DNA of 64,000 nucleotides, from NCBI RefSeq assembly GCF_032854445.1, contig NC_088305.1:1493001-1557000 (forward strand). Direction: 5' to 3'. This stretch comes from Liolophura sinensis (lineage: Eukaryota; Mollusca; Polyplacophora; Chitonida; Chitonidae). Numbering within the stretch: the stretch's first letter is position 1; every line of letters begins with the position of its first letter. Under the pieces are notes generated by a model that made no database searches, was not told where the DNA came from, and saw only the letters and a program-made list of their open reading frames with translations. The position numbers and the translations under genes are program-made. This document shows positions 1 through 13,900 of this stretch, one piece after another.

Positions 1-57
1 AAGAAATTATCTATATGTATGTTGAACAAATGCTTCTTTTTTTTTATCTGAGGGTGA

Positions 58-331
58 GGGGCCTCAGTGGCTCAGTTGGTTAGCGCTCTAGCGCAGCATA
101 ATGACCAAGGAGCCTTTCACCAATGCGGTCACTGTGAGTTCAAGTCCAGCTCATGCTGGCCTCCTCTCTGGCCATAAGTGGGAAGGTCTGTCAGCAACCT
201 GTGGATGGTCGTGGGTTTCCCCCGGCCTCTGCCCGGTTTCATCCGACCATAATGCTGGCCGCCGTCATATAAGTAAAATATTCTTGAGTACGGCGTAAAA
301 CACCAATGAATTAAATAAATAAATAAATAAA
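58..331 (+). mobile_element. tRNA-headed SINE, family A, full length
   Basis: The head has box A-like TGGCTCAGTTGGTTAGCG and box B-like GAGTTCAAGTCC. The body contains ctctgcccggtttc and the tail is (TAAA)n. It is the best plus-strand reference copy in the window; fragments of the same family recur at least ten times. Confidence 0.85.
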
Positions 332-1387
332 TGTCTGAGACTGAGAAATCCATTAACTGTAGACAGGATTGTGTAACTCAGTTTCGCCTGATAAACAAAA
401 CTTTGGGGTCAGTGACGTGATGTATTGATCTCTGCCTTTTCGAGCTGGCCTGATTATTATTGAATGTTAGGCTTTGTGGCATGATACATACAAGGTAGAT
501 ATACTGTAATAGCAATGGATTATTAGTCAGTGGTTAAAAAAAAAAAAAAAGTGAACCAAAAAAATGCATGCTTTGAAGTATTAATGCAGGACTTTACAGA
601 TGGCAGACAAAATAAAACTTTGATTTAATAGTAATTAATAGTGGATAACTTTAGTTTTCATCAAGGTATTAAAATTAATGGTGTACAAGTTTGGTTTTGA
701 TGATGTCATTAACGGTACTCAGGTACTACACACGTGTGCGCATTTCCTTGTTGCTCCTCCCAATTTAGTAAGCATCAGCTAGAAACTGTATGAATTTACT
801 TACTTGATTACCTCCAAGACAGTGCAAATTAGAAAATGTGTATCACTTAATGTTTAATTATGCTCCACACTAGAAAGTAGTACATAAAAATCATCTGCAT
901 GTAGAGAATAAGTAAAAATCAGGGCCCATGTTTTGGAAATGATGTGCATTCAAAAACCCACCTTCATAGAAAATAATTCTTACTGTGCCTTTCCTCGGTA
1001 AGAAAAAACATGTAAAACAACATCTCTTGACAGATTAAATTTGAGGATCATTAGCTTACTATTTGGGCTAAACTGTGGACATGGTACGGAAAGTCCATTT
1101 TCAACAGAATTTTAACTTTTCAGAGGATTTAATACTGTTCAGAACTGTGCAGGTATTAAGTATAGTGTTCTTTGGTATGTCTGATGACAGTGAGCTCATG
1201 TATTTTATTTGTATCAGAAATTCTTCTCGTTTTAGAATTTCTTTCATCTTAGTCTCTTGATTTTGCATGTACATGAAGCTTAAATATGCCTAAAATTTAC
1301 CTCCATTTTTAGAGGCAAAAATCATAAACATTACTTTTGGTGCTGAAGCTGAAAACTCCACAAACCTCGAAACACCATAAAATATGC
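332..1387. other. No feature seen
   Basis: AT-rich unique sequence with short poly-A and poly-T runs. No coding exon, RNA gene or repeat could be supported on either strand. Confidence 0.5.
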
Positions 1388-1516
1388 TATAGCTGAACAC
1401 CCATCCTTTGACAGTTCAGCTATAGTTGAACACCTATCCTTTGACAGTTCAGTTATAGTTGAACACCCATCCTTTGACAGTTCAGCCATAACTGAACACC
1501 CATTCTTTGACAGTTC
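1388..1516. repeat. 36-bp minisatellite, about 3.5 copies
   Basis: Unit begins cccatcctttgacagttcag. The multiple-of-three unit gives a 92-residue minus-strand ORF with 12-residue repeats (AELSKDGCS). It is treated as repeat-borne, not a gene. Confidence 0.8.
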
Positions 1517-3191
1517 TTCTCTATAGTAGATATTTATAACTTTCTTTTGTACATATACAAATTTTATGATTTTGAAAATGATGAGATTACCCAGATTTTC
1601 TGTTACCATGTATTTTAATTATGATACTCATTTTATTATCACCTGTTTGGGTTTGAGGGTATTAAACATAGATGGAAATGTTATATAGCACACATATCAT
1701 GTTCATCAACCCACGGAAATATATATGCTGTTCGTATACACCCTCTTATTGAATAAGACTTCAGATGAGCCCAGTATGAGGATTACTGACACCATATATT
1801 TCTGTATCCTGCAATGAATCTAGCTTGCAAAAGAGCCATCAATTCAGAGCAGTAGCCTAGACCAATGTACATATACATGGTTGAATTGCTTCAGCAATGT
1901 GACCATCCATGGGTGGCTTGAACAAAACAAAGGGAGATAACCTAGTCGACACACATTTGACATCGGTTGCAGGATACAGAAATATACACTTCCCCATGTG
2001 ACGACTGCTGTCCAATGTCTGGTGCGACATAACATGAAATCGATGATCACATCACTGAAGCAGTTCACAGTCACACCACTGAAGCATTTCACCCATACAT
2101 CAGTATGCTGCTCGGAATTTATGGCTCTTTTTGTGGAATACACGTGTTACGTGGTTACTCTAAGTGACATGATACGGAAATATATGGTGTCACTAACCTT
2201 CATGTTGGACACGACGATTAATAACACCATACATATTATTTCAATGCCTTGTAAACAAGTATCTGTGTAACAAATAATGGTACATGTAGTTACTATGTAG
2301 TTACTAGATAAAACAATCTGTGTGTCTGTTTTTTGGGAGGGGGGGGGGTTTGTCTCTTTTAACATGATTCCTTATATGGAAGCCCTAAACCAACTGTTGT
2401 AATAATGCTATTCACAAGTAAGATATACATGTACTTAAGCATTTTAATTGTGAATGTATTCAATGTAAATATGGCACAAATTAATTGAATTTACTGACTT
2501 CATACACAATATCTTATTTTTTTCTTTTGTTTTTAGCCAAAAAATTGGAAAAGCTGGGTATATGTACGATCCATGTACAAAAACATATACATGAATATGC
2601 TGATGTGAGAGCTGATTTCCATATATTATATAATGTCTTTATTTTGTACTTAATAAACTAGGATTTGTAGCATTTTCAAATATTCATGGCAGGGGTTATC
2701 ATATTCAAACATTCCATATTCAGGTCATATATAAAATAGATCATGTTACCATGGTTATGAAAACTGAGACTTAAATCATTATATCATGTCCTTGACTCTC
2801 AGGCAGAATAAAACACATTTCCAGAACATACTTTGTACCAATAATTTGTTAGTCATGAAAATAAAGTATATTTAACTGCTTATCTCTGACATGCCTGAGT
2901 TTATTTTCATATAAATTTAGCCCACTGTTGGCCAAGTCTGCTAACGATTTGACCTTTTCTCTACAGACTCAACTCCATCTTTTATAGCTCCAGGCTGTAA
3001 GTCACCATAAAGAGGTTTGTCACGTGCTTGACAAAGGTCAGTAGTTTACATCAGGCACTTCCATCCATAAACCTTTGCACCCACATATATATGAAACATT
3101 CTTGAGTAATGCGTTGAACACTGATCATGCCAAATATAATTTGCAAGCAACTTACTGGGGCCTCTCTTAAACAAAGCTATTGTTATTTACC
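1517..3191. other. No gene seen; degenerate repeat remnant near 2,990-3,130
   Basis: Mostly unique AT-rich sequence. Around 3,080-3,125 the text aacattcttgagtaatgcg resembles the SINE family A tail. ORFs here are short and do not look coding. Confidence 0.45.
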
Positions 3192-6100
3192 ATGATCACA
3201 GACACATGGTACAGCAGATCTGTCAACACCTGTTTATCTATCACACCACACACCTGCTTCTGGGCTGTTCTGTGTTATCTGCCTCCTGCTGTGATCACAG
3301 ACACATGGTACAGCAGATCTGTCAACACCTGTTCATCTATCACACCACACACCTGCTTCTGGGCTGTTCTGTGTTATCTGCCTCCTGCTGTGATCACAGA
3401 CACATGGTGCAGCAGATCTGTCAACACCTGTTTATCTATCACACCACACACCTGCTTCTGGGCTGTTCTGTGTTATCTGCCTCCTGCAGTGATCTCAGAC
3501 ACATGGTACAGCAGATATGTCAACACCTGTTCATCTATCACACCACACACCTGCTTCTGGGCTGCTCTGTGTTATCTGCCCCCTGCTGTGATCACAGACA
3601 CATGGTGCAGCAGATCTGTCAACACCTGTTCATCTATCACACCACACACCTGCTTCTGGGCTGTTCTGTGTTATCTACCGCCTGCTGTGATCACAGACAC
3701 ATGGTACAGCAGATCTGTCAACACCTGTTCATCTATCACACCACACACCTGGTTCTGGGCTGCTCTGTGTTATCTGCCTCCTGCTGTGATCACAGACACA
3801 TGGTACAGCAGATCTGTCAACACCTGTTTATCTATCACACCACACACCTGCTTCTGGTCTGTTCTGTGTTATCTGCCTCCTGCGGTGATCACAGACACAT
3901 GGTACAGCAGATCTGTCAACACTTGTTCATCTATCACACCACACACCTGCTTCTGGTCTGTTCTGTGTTATCTGCCTCCTGCTGTGATCACAGACACATG
4001 GTACAGCAGATCTGTCAACACCTGTTCATCTATCACACCACACACCTGCTTCTGGGCTGTTCTGTGTTATCTGCCTCCTGCTGTGATCACAGACACATGG
4101 TGCAGCAGATCTGTCAACACCTGTTCATCTATCACACCACACACCTGCTTCTGGTCTGTTCTGTGTTATCTACCTCCTGCGGTGATCACAGACACATGGT
4201 ACAGCAGATCTGTCAACACCTGTTTATCTATCACACCACACACCTGCTTCTGGGCTGTTCTGTGTTATCTACCTCCTGCTGTGATCACAGACACATGGTA
4301 CAGCAGATCTGTCAACACCTGTTCATCTATCACACCACACACCTGCTTCTGGGCTGTTCTGTGTTATCTGCCTCCTGCTGTGATCACAGACACATGGTGC
4401 AGCAGATCTGTCAAGACCTGTTTATCTATCACACCACACACCTGCTTCTGGGCTGCTCTGTGTTATCTACCTCCTGCGGTGATCTCAGACACATGGTGCA
4501 GCAGATCTGTCAACACCTGTTTATCTATCACACCACACACCTGCTTCTGGGCTGTTCTGTGTTATCTGCCTCCCACCGTGATCACAGACACATGGTGCAG
4601 CAGATCTGTCAACACCTGTTTATCTATCACACCACACACCTGCTTCTGGGCTGCTCTGTGTTATCTACCTCCTGCGGTGATCTCAGACACATGGTGCAGC
4701 AGATCTGTCAACACCTGTTTATCTATCACACCACACACCTGCTTCTGGGCTGTTCTGTGTTATCTGCCTCCCACCGTGATCACAGACACATGGTACAGCA
4801 GATATGTCAACACCTGTTCATCTATCACACCACACACCTGCTTCTGGGCTGTTCTGTGTTATCTGCCTCCTGCTGTGATCACAGACACATGGTGCAGCAG
4901 ATCTGTCAACACCTGTTTATCTATCACACCACACACCTGCTTCTGGGCTGTTCTGTGTTATCTGCCTCCTGCAGTGATCTCAGACACATGGTACAGCAGA
5001 TATGTCAACACCTGTTCATCTATCACACCACACACCTGCTTCTGGTCTGTTCTGTGTTATCTACCTCCTGCTGTGATCACAGACACATGGTACAGCAGAT
5101 CTGTCAACACTTGTTCATCTATCACACCACACCTGCTTCTGGGCTGCTCTGTGTTATCTGCCCCCTGCTGTGATCACAGACACATGGTGCAGCAGATCTG
5201 TCAACACCTGTTCATCTATCACACCACACACCTGCTTCTGGGCTGTTCTGTGTTATCTGCCTCCTGCTGTGATCACAGACACATGGTGCAGCAGATCTGT
5301 CAACACTTGTTCATCTATCACACCACACACCTGCTTCTGGGCTGCTCTGTGTTATCTGCCTCCTGCTGTGATCACAGACACATGGTACAGCAGATCTGTC
5401 AACACTTGTTCATCTATCACACCACACACCTGCTTCTGGGCTGCTCTGTGTTATCTACCTCCTGCTGTGATCACAGACACATGGTACAGCAGATCTGTCA
5501 ACACTTGTTCATCTATCACACCACACACCTGCTTCTGGGCTGCTCTGTGTTATCTGCCTCCTGCTGTGATCACAGACACATGGTACAGCAGATCTGTCAA
5601 CACCTGTTCATCTATCACACCACACACCTGGTTCTGGGCTGCTCTGTGTTATCTGCCTCCTGCTGTGATCACAGACACATGGTACAGCAGATCTGTCAAC
5701 ACCTGTTTATCTATCACACCACACACCTGCTTCTGGTCTGTTCTGTGTTATCTGCCTCCTGCTGTGATCTCAGACACATGGTACAGCAGATCTGTCAACA
5801 CTTGTTCATCTATCACACCACACACCTGCTTCTGGGCTGTTCTGTGTTATCTACCTCCCACCGTGATCACAGACACATGGTACAGCAGATCTGTCAGCAC
5901 CTGTTCATCTATCACACCACACACCTGCTTCTGGGCTGTTCTGTGTTATCTGCCTCCCACCGTGATCACAGACACATGGTACAGCAGATCTGTCAACACC
6001 TGTTCATCTATCACACCACACACCTGCTTCTGGGCTGTTCTGTGTTATCTACCCCCTGCAGTGATCACAGACACATGGTACAGCAGATCTGTCAACACTT

Positions 6101-9100
6101 GTTTCATCTATCACACCACACACCTGCTTCTGGTCTGTTCTGTGTTATCTGCCTCCTGCTGTGATCACAGACACATGGTGCAGCAGATCTGTCAACACCT
6201 GTTTATCTATCACACCACACACCTGCTTCTGGGCTGTTCTGTGTTATCTACCTCCTGCTGTGATCTCAGACACACGGTGCAGCAGATATGTCAACACCTG
6301 TTCATCTATCACACCACACACCTGGTTCTGGGCTGCTCTGTGTTATCTGCCTCCTGCTGTGGTCACAGACACACGGTGCAGCAGATCTGTCAACACCTGC
6401 TCATCTATCACACCACACACCTGCTTCTGGGCTGCTCTGTGTTATCTGCCTCCTGCTGTGATCACAGACACATGGTACAGCAGATCTGTCAGCACCTGTT
6501 CATCTATCACACCACACACCTGCTTCTGGGCTGTTCTGTGTTATCTGCCTCCTGCTGTGATCACAGACACATGGTACAGCAGATCTGTCAACACCTGTTC
6601 ATCTATCACACCACACACCTGCTTCTGGGCTGCTCTGTGTTATCTACCTCCTGCGGTGATCACAGACACATGGTACAGCAGATCTGTCAGCACCTGTTCA
6701 TCTATCACACCACACACCTGCTTCTGGTCTGTTCTGTGTTATCTGCCTCCTGCTGTGATCACAGACACATGGTGCAGCAGATCTGTCAAAACCTGTTTAT
6801 CTATCACACCACACACCTGCTTCTGGGCTGTTCTGTGTTATCTACCTCCTGCTGTGATCTCAGACACATGGTACAGCAGATCTGTCAACACTTGTTCATC
6901 TATCACACCACACACCTGCTTCTGGGCTGCTCTGTGTTATCTGCCTCCTGCTGTGATCACAGACACATGGTGCAGCAGATCTGTCAACACCTGTTTATCT
7001 ATCACACCACACACCTGCTTCTGGGCTGTTCTGTGTTATCTACCTCCTGCTGTGATCTCAGACACATGGTACAGCAGATCTGTCAGCACCTGTTCATCTA
7101 TCACACCACACACCTGCTTCTGGGCTGTTCTGTGTTATCTGCCTCCTGCTGTGATCACAGACACATGGTACAGCAGATCTGTCAGCACCTGTTCATCTAT
7201 CACACCACACACCTGCTTCTGGGCTGTTCTGTGTTATCTACCTCCTGCTGTGATCACAGACACATGGTACAGCAGATCTGTCTACACCTGTTCATCTATC
7301 ACACCACACACCTGTTTCTGGTCTGTTCTGTGTTATCTGCCTCCTGCTGTGATCACAGACACATGGTACAGCAGATCTGTCAATACCTGTTCATCTATCA
7401 CACCACACACCTGCTTCTGGGCTGCTCTGTGTTATCTGCCTCCTGCTGTGATCACAGACACATGGTGCAGCAGATCTGTCAACACCTGTTTATCTATCAC
7501 ACCACACACCTGCTTCTGGGCTGTTCTGTGTTATCTACCTCCTGCGGTGATCACAGACACATGGTGCAGCAGATCTGTCAACACTTGTTCATCTATCACA
7601 CCACACACCTGCTTCTGGGCTGCTCTGTGTTATCTACCTCCTGCGGTGATCACAGACACATGGTGCAGCAGATCTGTCAACACCTGTTTATCTATCACAC
7701 CACACACCTGCTTCTGGGCTGCTCTGTGTTATCTGCCTCCTGCTGTGATCACAGACACATGGTACAGCAGATCTGTCAACACTTGTTCATCTATCACACC
7801 ACACACCTGCTTCTGGGCTGCTCTGTGTTATCTACCTCCTGCTGTGATCACAGACACATGGTACAGCAGATCTGTCAACACTTGTTCATCTATCACACCA
7901 CACACCTGCTTCTGGGCTGCTCTGTGTTATCTGCCTCCTGCTGTGATCACAGACACATGGTACAGCAGATCTGTCAACACCTGTTCATCTATCACACCAC
8001 ACACCTGCTTCTGGGCTGCTCTGTGTTATCTGCCTCCTGCTGTGATCTCAGACACACGGTACAGCAGATCTGTCAACACCTGTTTATCTATCACACCACA
8101 CACCTGCTTCTGGGCTGTTCTGTGTTATCTACCTCCTGCGGTGATCTCAGACACATGGTACAGCAGATTTGTCAACACTTGTTCATCTATCACACCACAC
8201 ACCTGCTTCTGGGCTGTTCTGTGTTATCTACCTCCTGCTGTGATCTCAGACACACGGTACAGCAGATCTGTCAACACCTGTTTATCTATCACACCACACA
8301 CCTGCTTCTGGGCTGTTCTGTGTTATCTACCTCCTGCAGTGATCACAGACACATGGTACAGCAGATTTGTCAACACTTGTTCATCTATCACACCACACAC
8401 CTGCTTCTGGGCTGCTCTGTGTTATCTGCCTCCTGCTGTGATCACAGACACATGGTACAGCAGATCTGTCAACACCTGTTCATCTATCACACCACACACC
8501 TGCTTCTGGGCTGTTCTGTGTTATCTACCTCCTGCTGTGATCTCAGACACACGGTACAGCAGATCTGTCAACACCTGTTTATCTATCACACCACACACCT
8601 GCTTCTGGGCTGTTCTGTGTTATCTACCTCCTGCGGTGATCTCAGACACATGGTACAGCAGATTTGTCAACACTTGTTCATCTATCACACCACACACCTG
8701 CTTCTGGGCTGCTCTGTGTTATCTGCCTCCTGCTGTGATCACAGACACATGGTGCAGCAGATCTGTCAACACCTGTTCATCTATCACACCACACACCTGC
8801 TTCTGGGCTGCTCTGTGTTATCTGCCTCCTGCTGTGATCACAGACACATGGTGCAGCAGATCTGTCAACACCTGTTTATCTATCACACCACACACCTGCT
8901 TCTGGGCTGTTCTGTGTTATCTACCTCCTGCGGTGATCTCAGACACATGGTGCAGCAGTTCTGTCAACACCTGTTTATCTATCACACCACACCTGCTTCT
9001 GGGCTGTTCTGTGTTATCTGCCTCCTGCTGTGATCACAGACACATGGTACAGCAGATCTGTCAATACCTGCTCATCTATCACACCACACACCTGCTTCTG

Positions 9101-9199
9101 GGCTGTTCTGTGTTATCTACCGCCTGCTGTGATCACAGACACATGGTACAGCAGATCTGTCAACACCTGTTCATCTATCACACCACACACCTGCTTCTG
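3192..9199. repeat. Satellite array, 99-bp unit, about 61 copies
   Basis: Unit starts tgatcacagacacatggtac and ends ctgttctgtgttatctgcct plus a short variable stretch. Each unit carries a BclI (tgatca) and usually a BglII (agatct) site. Copies differ at about ten recurrent positions, often the same two alternatives. Ninety-nine is divisible by three and two plus frames lack stops, so ORFs of 994, 655, 1,287 and 1,034 codons arise. They begin or end where units lose 2 bp (near 5125 and 8990) or gain 1 bp (near 6103). No start context, splice pattern or known domain supports coding. Confidence 0.97.
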
Positions 9200-10888
9200 C
9201 CAAAACAGAAAAACAACCCAGATTTACCTGTAAGCAGATATTGTCTAATTGATAAGCTCATCTAGTACATGTACACCATGTGCAGTTTTGGATTGCAGGA
9301 GCTCTAATATACTAATTGGCCAATTTAGTTTTTAAAAATAAATATATTTATAGCTTATTGAATGAATATGGTTTGATTGAGCAGAGAAGAGCTCCTGTGA
9401 TTTAGATCCAAGAATGTCAATTTTTGTTTTAGAAGACTTATATTAAGAAGAAGATTAACATCTAGGAGCCCACTGCATTTGATTTTTTAACGGTTCATCG
9501 CTTAAAAAAGGAGCAAAAATCAAAATTTTATGGCAGACTACAGAACTTCCTCAAACTTTCGGAACCAACAAGACTCTGTATCCAACCCTCCATACTCAGA
9601 TTATGTCAGCTACATGACATTTGTGGGTCAGGCAAACTTGGCAGAAAAAGGGGGATATAGACACCTCTTAAACAGGAGGTCAATCTGCCGATAAATGGCA
9701 ACGAGATAAATGGCAGCCAGATAAATGGACACAGTGCCATGTACGTGAATGAAGAAATGAAAGCTTGGTTATACACAATTTATACAATTCTCCAACTTTT
9801 CGATTACCTCAGGAAGCAATATTTTGAAACATATTGAGAGAACTATGACGTGTAGAGAAGTAAGTTGGATAGTTTTATAAAGCTCCATCTTTAGCGACAC
9901 CAACAAATCAATTTTCATAATAACTGTTGATAAATTTCACTGAAAAAACTGCTGTAGACGTCGAAAAGGTTGAAGGTTTCAAGTGCATGTATACAATTCC
10001 ATTTTTTAAAAATGTAAAAACAGTCAATAATACATCACTACATACATCCGCTGAAATCATGAAGACATGTTCCCATTTACAGGTGAAATATTTCTTCACG
10101 TAGCATAAGATAACACTTAAAAACATAAAATGATGGTGATGTTTTGATTTGGCATTCTAAACTGTTCCATGTCCACCACTGTAAAACTTTATATAATAGT
10201 TAGAGTTGTGCTTATCAGTATGAAGGTGGTAAACAGTTGATCTAAGAATCACAAACTGACATTCACAGTCTACTTCTAATAATTTCAGCTGCTCTTTTTT
10301 TTAAAGCTTACATAATCTGCCTGTTGAATAAGCCTATTCTTTACTTAGGCCATACAATTAAAACTGTTGTTTCATGGGTGAAAAAAATAGAAGATATTGC
10401 ACAGTGAAGGTTGAATATCATAAATATTTTTTTAGTGAGAAATGAAATGATAACCCGAGAAGCGTCAAGTGTATTATCATTTCAAATTTCATGAGGTGGC
10501 ATGTATTGTTGTGTCCTCCAGAAGTGCAGTGACCACTAAAATGTGCCACCAGAGGCTGTCAGCTTGACGAATGGAACACACCCCAAATGTTGTGACAAGA
10601 ATTTTTCGTGTATATGTTTGTTGTAAGTGATATATATGAGTGGAAGAAACTAAAGTGGTTGGAGTAAACCCGCAACCGTCAGCAAGGTACTGACAAACTT
10701 TCCAATGCATGCCACAATGATGGAGGACAAGTTGTCTTCACAGAGAAGCGACCGTGCCAACAGCCTTACAGCACCCGCTCCACTACAGTGATGTAATACA
10801 CGCAAACGGTTTTAAACTGGGCTCGAGATCAACACACCTGGATATGACTGGATGCTTAAAGTCGCAGAAAGGTAAACTCTGCTCAGAA
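9200..10888. other. TEX10 downstream flank, no gene seen
   Basis: Unique AT-rich DNA. Around 10,440-10,740 is a dispersed repeat containing gtaaacccgcaaccgtcagc, related to sequence near 18,150, 25,690 and 58,060. No coding exon is supported. Confidence 0.5.
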
Positions 10889-10972
10889 TCAGCTTTCACT
10901 TACTTCTCGATGCTGCAAGACACTTGAGTTGCCAAAAATGCTCCGAGACCCATTGTCGACCAGGCCTCCAAT
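10889..10972 (-). CDS. TEX10: TEX10 terminal coding exon 15
   Basis: The acceptor is CATTCTCCAG. The exon encodes IGGLVDNGSRSIFGNSSVLQ then HREVSES and stops at TGA (10891-10889). The 48-bp intron before it is very short, and an alternative donor (GTAAGT after 10904) could extend the gene to an unseen exon. The total length of 909 residues fits the family, which favours this end. Confidence 0.6.
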   Translation of the reverse strand: MGGLVDNGSRSIFGNSSVLQHREVSES

Positions 10973-13900
10973 CTGGAGAATGGAGTTACACGTTAAACAG
11001 CAGCAGTGATGAAGAGTTACCTGAATGGTGTCTGTGATAGTCTGTAATTTCTGAAGGTCAACTTGTAAGTTGATCATCAGGTCTGGCGTCTTCACAATGT
11101 GGGTCAGCATCATGACAGCAGTATGAGCACCTGAACAGGAACCATGAATCAATCACACAAGTTGACATTTATTTCTCATACATGTGTATGCATATACAGG
11201 CCACACAATAATACACTGTTTGAATGAAGCCATTCCAAATAACTGATGATATATTACAATGTAAAAAAAATTGCATCGATTCAATAAAATTCACCAAATT
11301 TTGGCCAAGTAAAGTAACAGCGCTATCTCCCCTGAGTGTGCCTCCCGGTTTAAAGTTATCTCCCCTGATACTTTAAGGTAAACAATACTTTCACTGATTT
11401 ATTAAGTTTTTAGCGAAATTAAAAGGATTCAGATATTTTGATTTCTATTCTAAGGCCATACTCATAGTACTGTGTGCTGCCAACATCACTAAAGCTTCTC
11501 TTTCTTTGGCTTCAAACAAGATGTGGGTGAAATATTCTTTAGCAGGGCATAAATACCCATCAAATAAATAAATATTTATTTGATTGATCTTTTACGCCGT
11601 ACTCAAGAATATTTCACTTAGAGGACGGCGGCCAGCATTATGGTGGTCAGATACCGGGCAGAGCCCGGGGGAAACCCATGACCATCCGCAGGTTGCTGAT
11701 AGACCTTCCCACTTGGGCGCGCTAACCAACTGAGCCACGGAGGCCCCTAATAAATAAATAAATAAATATTTTGCTAACATAAGGAAAATATCAAGGCCAG
11801 AAGTCTTTCTAACATAACACCAAATCTAAATAGGGTCTATTCCATTCTAAGAAAATTTTATTATTATCGTTTTATTTCATGTTTTTAATATTTCCTTCGA
11901 AAGTTATATTACCTGGGCAGTTTGGAGAAAGAACACTTTCCTGAAATTTATCCAGAAAGGTGACTAATTTTGGGTCTAGAATGGCCAAGCAGCCAATCAC
12001 AGCCTTCCATACACTATCACGGTAAGTTAACCAATCCACTTCTTCCTCTGATTTGGAGTCATCAACTGTCATGGCAACCACAGAATGTATCAATGACAGG
12101 CTTAGTTTGATGACACAGTTTCTAAGGCTGTCTCCTATTGGACATCCAGAAGTGTATAGCCTATTAATGATCACAATCACTGACCAGCACGTCATGTAGC
12201 TCAAGGTCGTGTGATGAGTCTGGAAAGGTCAAGCAGATCAGAATCTCTGTCAGTATAAAGCAAACAAATTTCAATGAGCAAAAATTGCAAATACTGTTTA
12301 TCTTTTTACTGTTAACATCAAATACATCAACAAATGGTAGTGCTGACAAATCAGTTTCAGTCCTAAAGAATTAGTTCTATAAAATATATCTACCATTTAT
12401 GTACATGTATTTGACTGGTCTTTAAGGAAGTACTCAAGACATGGGAGGAAACTGACACACATTCCCATGCAGTAGAGCAGAGGAAGCCAGCATGAGCTGG
12501 ACTTGAACTCACAACTGCATTGGTGGGAGGCTGCTGAAGATTTCTATATGTTTATTATTTTCGTGAAGCACATACAAATGTATGGATGAACTTTTTTTCG
12601 TGTAAATATGCTAAAATCAGCATAATCATATACACAGCAATATTAAACTAATACGCCAAAACACACTTTCATTAAAAAGGCAAAAACATGATAAAATCAA
12701 AAACGAAAACAGAAAGGGGCTTACCAATAAATGATCCAAGAATGAAGACACTGCTAGCCATAAACATTGATCCTGAGAGAGTTGTGACATCAGACACACA
12801 GTCACCTGTAAGTAAGTAAACAATCCATCAAAGGTTATAAATATCAAAGTGAGCTGTCCCACACCAAACACCCACCCACCTGCACCCACACACACACACG
12901 CACACACACACACACACACAGGCACGCACGTGCGTACTAAGCTAAGGAAATGAGTTCTCATGATATATTATTAATTTCAGTAGCCACATTGTACAACAAT
13001 GATGCACTGCCACAGAAAATTGCCTCTGTTTATGACCCGGGAAGGCTTATTCACAAAGACCATGTATTTATCCATTTATTGATTTATTTGATTGATTGGT
13101 GTTTTACACCATACTCAAGAATATTACACTTCTACAACAGCAGCCAGCATTGTGGTGGGAGGAAACCAGGCATAGCCCTACGAAAACCCCCTTACCATCT
13201 GTAGATTGCTGGCAGAGACGATGTTTTAAAACTCAGGCTGGAATTGGTCTGTATGATCTATTTGGCTTACGCGTAATACTTGACAATTTTTCAGTCAGAT
13301 GACGACGAGGAGTCATTAGGCGTATGTACATATACTGTGTGCTCTTGTGGCAGGGCATGCTCATGCTGCCAAAGTGCTACCACCACTGAAGACACCAGAC
13401 ATGACACCCCACACAGTCACATTATACTGACACTGGGTTAAACCAGTCCTGTTTCCTTGCTCTAACCTCTCAATGCTGAGCACCAAGCGAGGCCACAAAA
13501 AGTCTTTGATATCAGGTGGATTTTATCTCAGGTCTCCTGCCTTTGTGGCAGACACTTTAATCATTATGACACCAAAGGAGTTACCTATTTGCGTGAAATG
13601 TGAGCTTCCCATGATCTAGCTAGGTATTTCATAGGTATGTTTAGTGTGCTTACCTCAGTGACAGCTTTATGGCGGTTCCATGTTGGCGAATCATCAGCTG
13701 TTCTCAAGGGGAGGTAACCCCCCACATAGGGACCGGGCTCATGTGTCGAGATGGACGACAACTCTGCTTGATTTATTCCTACGCAACAAAAAAAAACACA
13801 AGAGCAGTTGCAAAGGCCTACTTCCTTGACCAGTATTGTTATTCTCTCTCTACTGTATTAGCCGGCTGAGAATTGTTTAAGAATTTGCTGTATTTAGGCC

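Noticed and set aside
61-170. tRNA gene at the SINE head
   Set aside because: Box A and B are present but the rest does not fold as a tRNA and the sequence continues into a SINE body and A-rich tail. The same holds for other SINE heads.
3192-9199. CRISPR-like array of regular repeats
   Set aside because: There are no unique spacers, the units are contiguous, and the context is a eukaryotic genome with introns.
3180-9265. ORFs of 655-1,287 codons as giant repeat proteins
   Set aside because: They are stop-free frames of a 99-bp satellite, two frames at once, starting or ending at small indels. No domain, signal or splice structure supports them.
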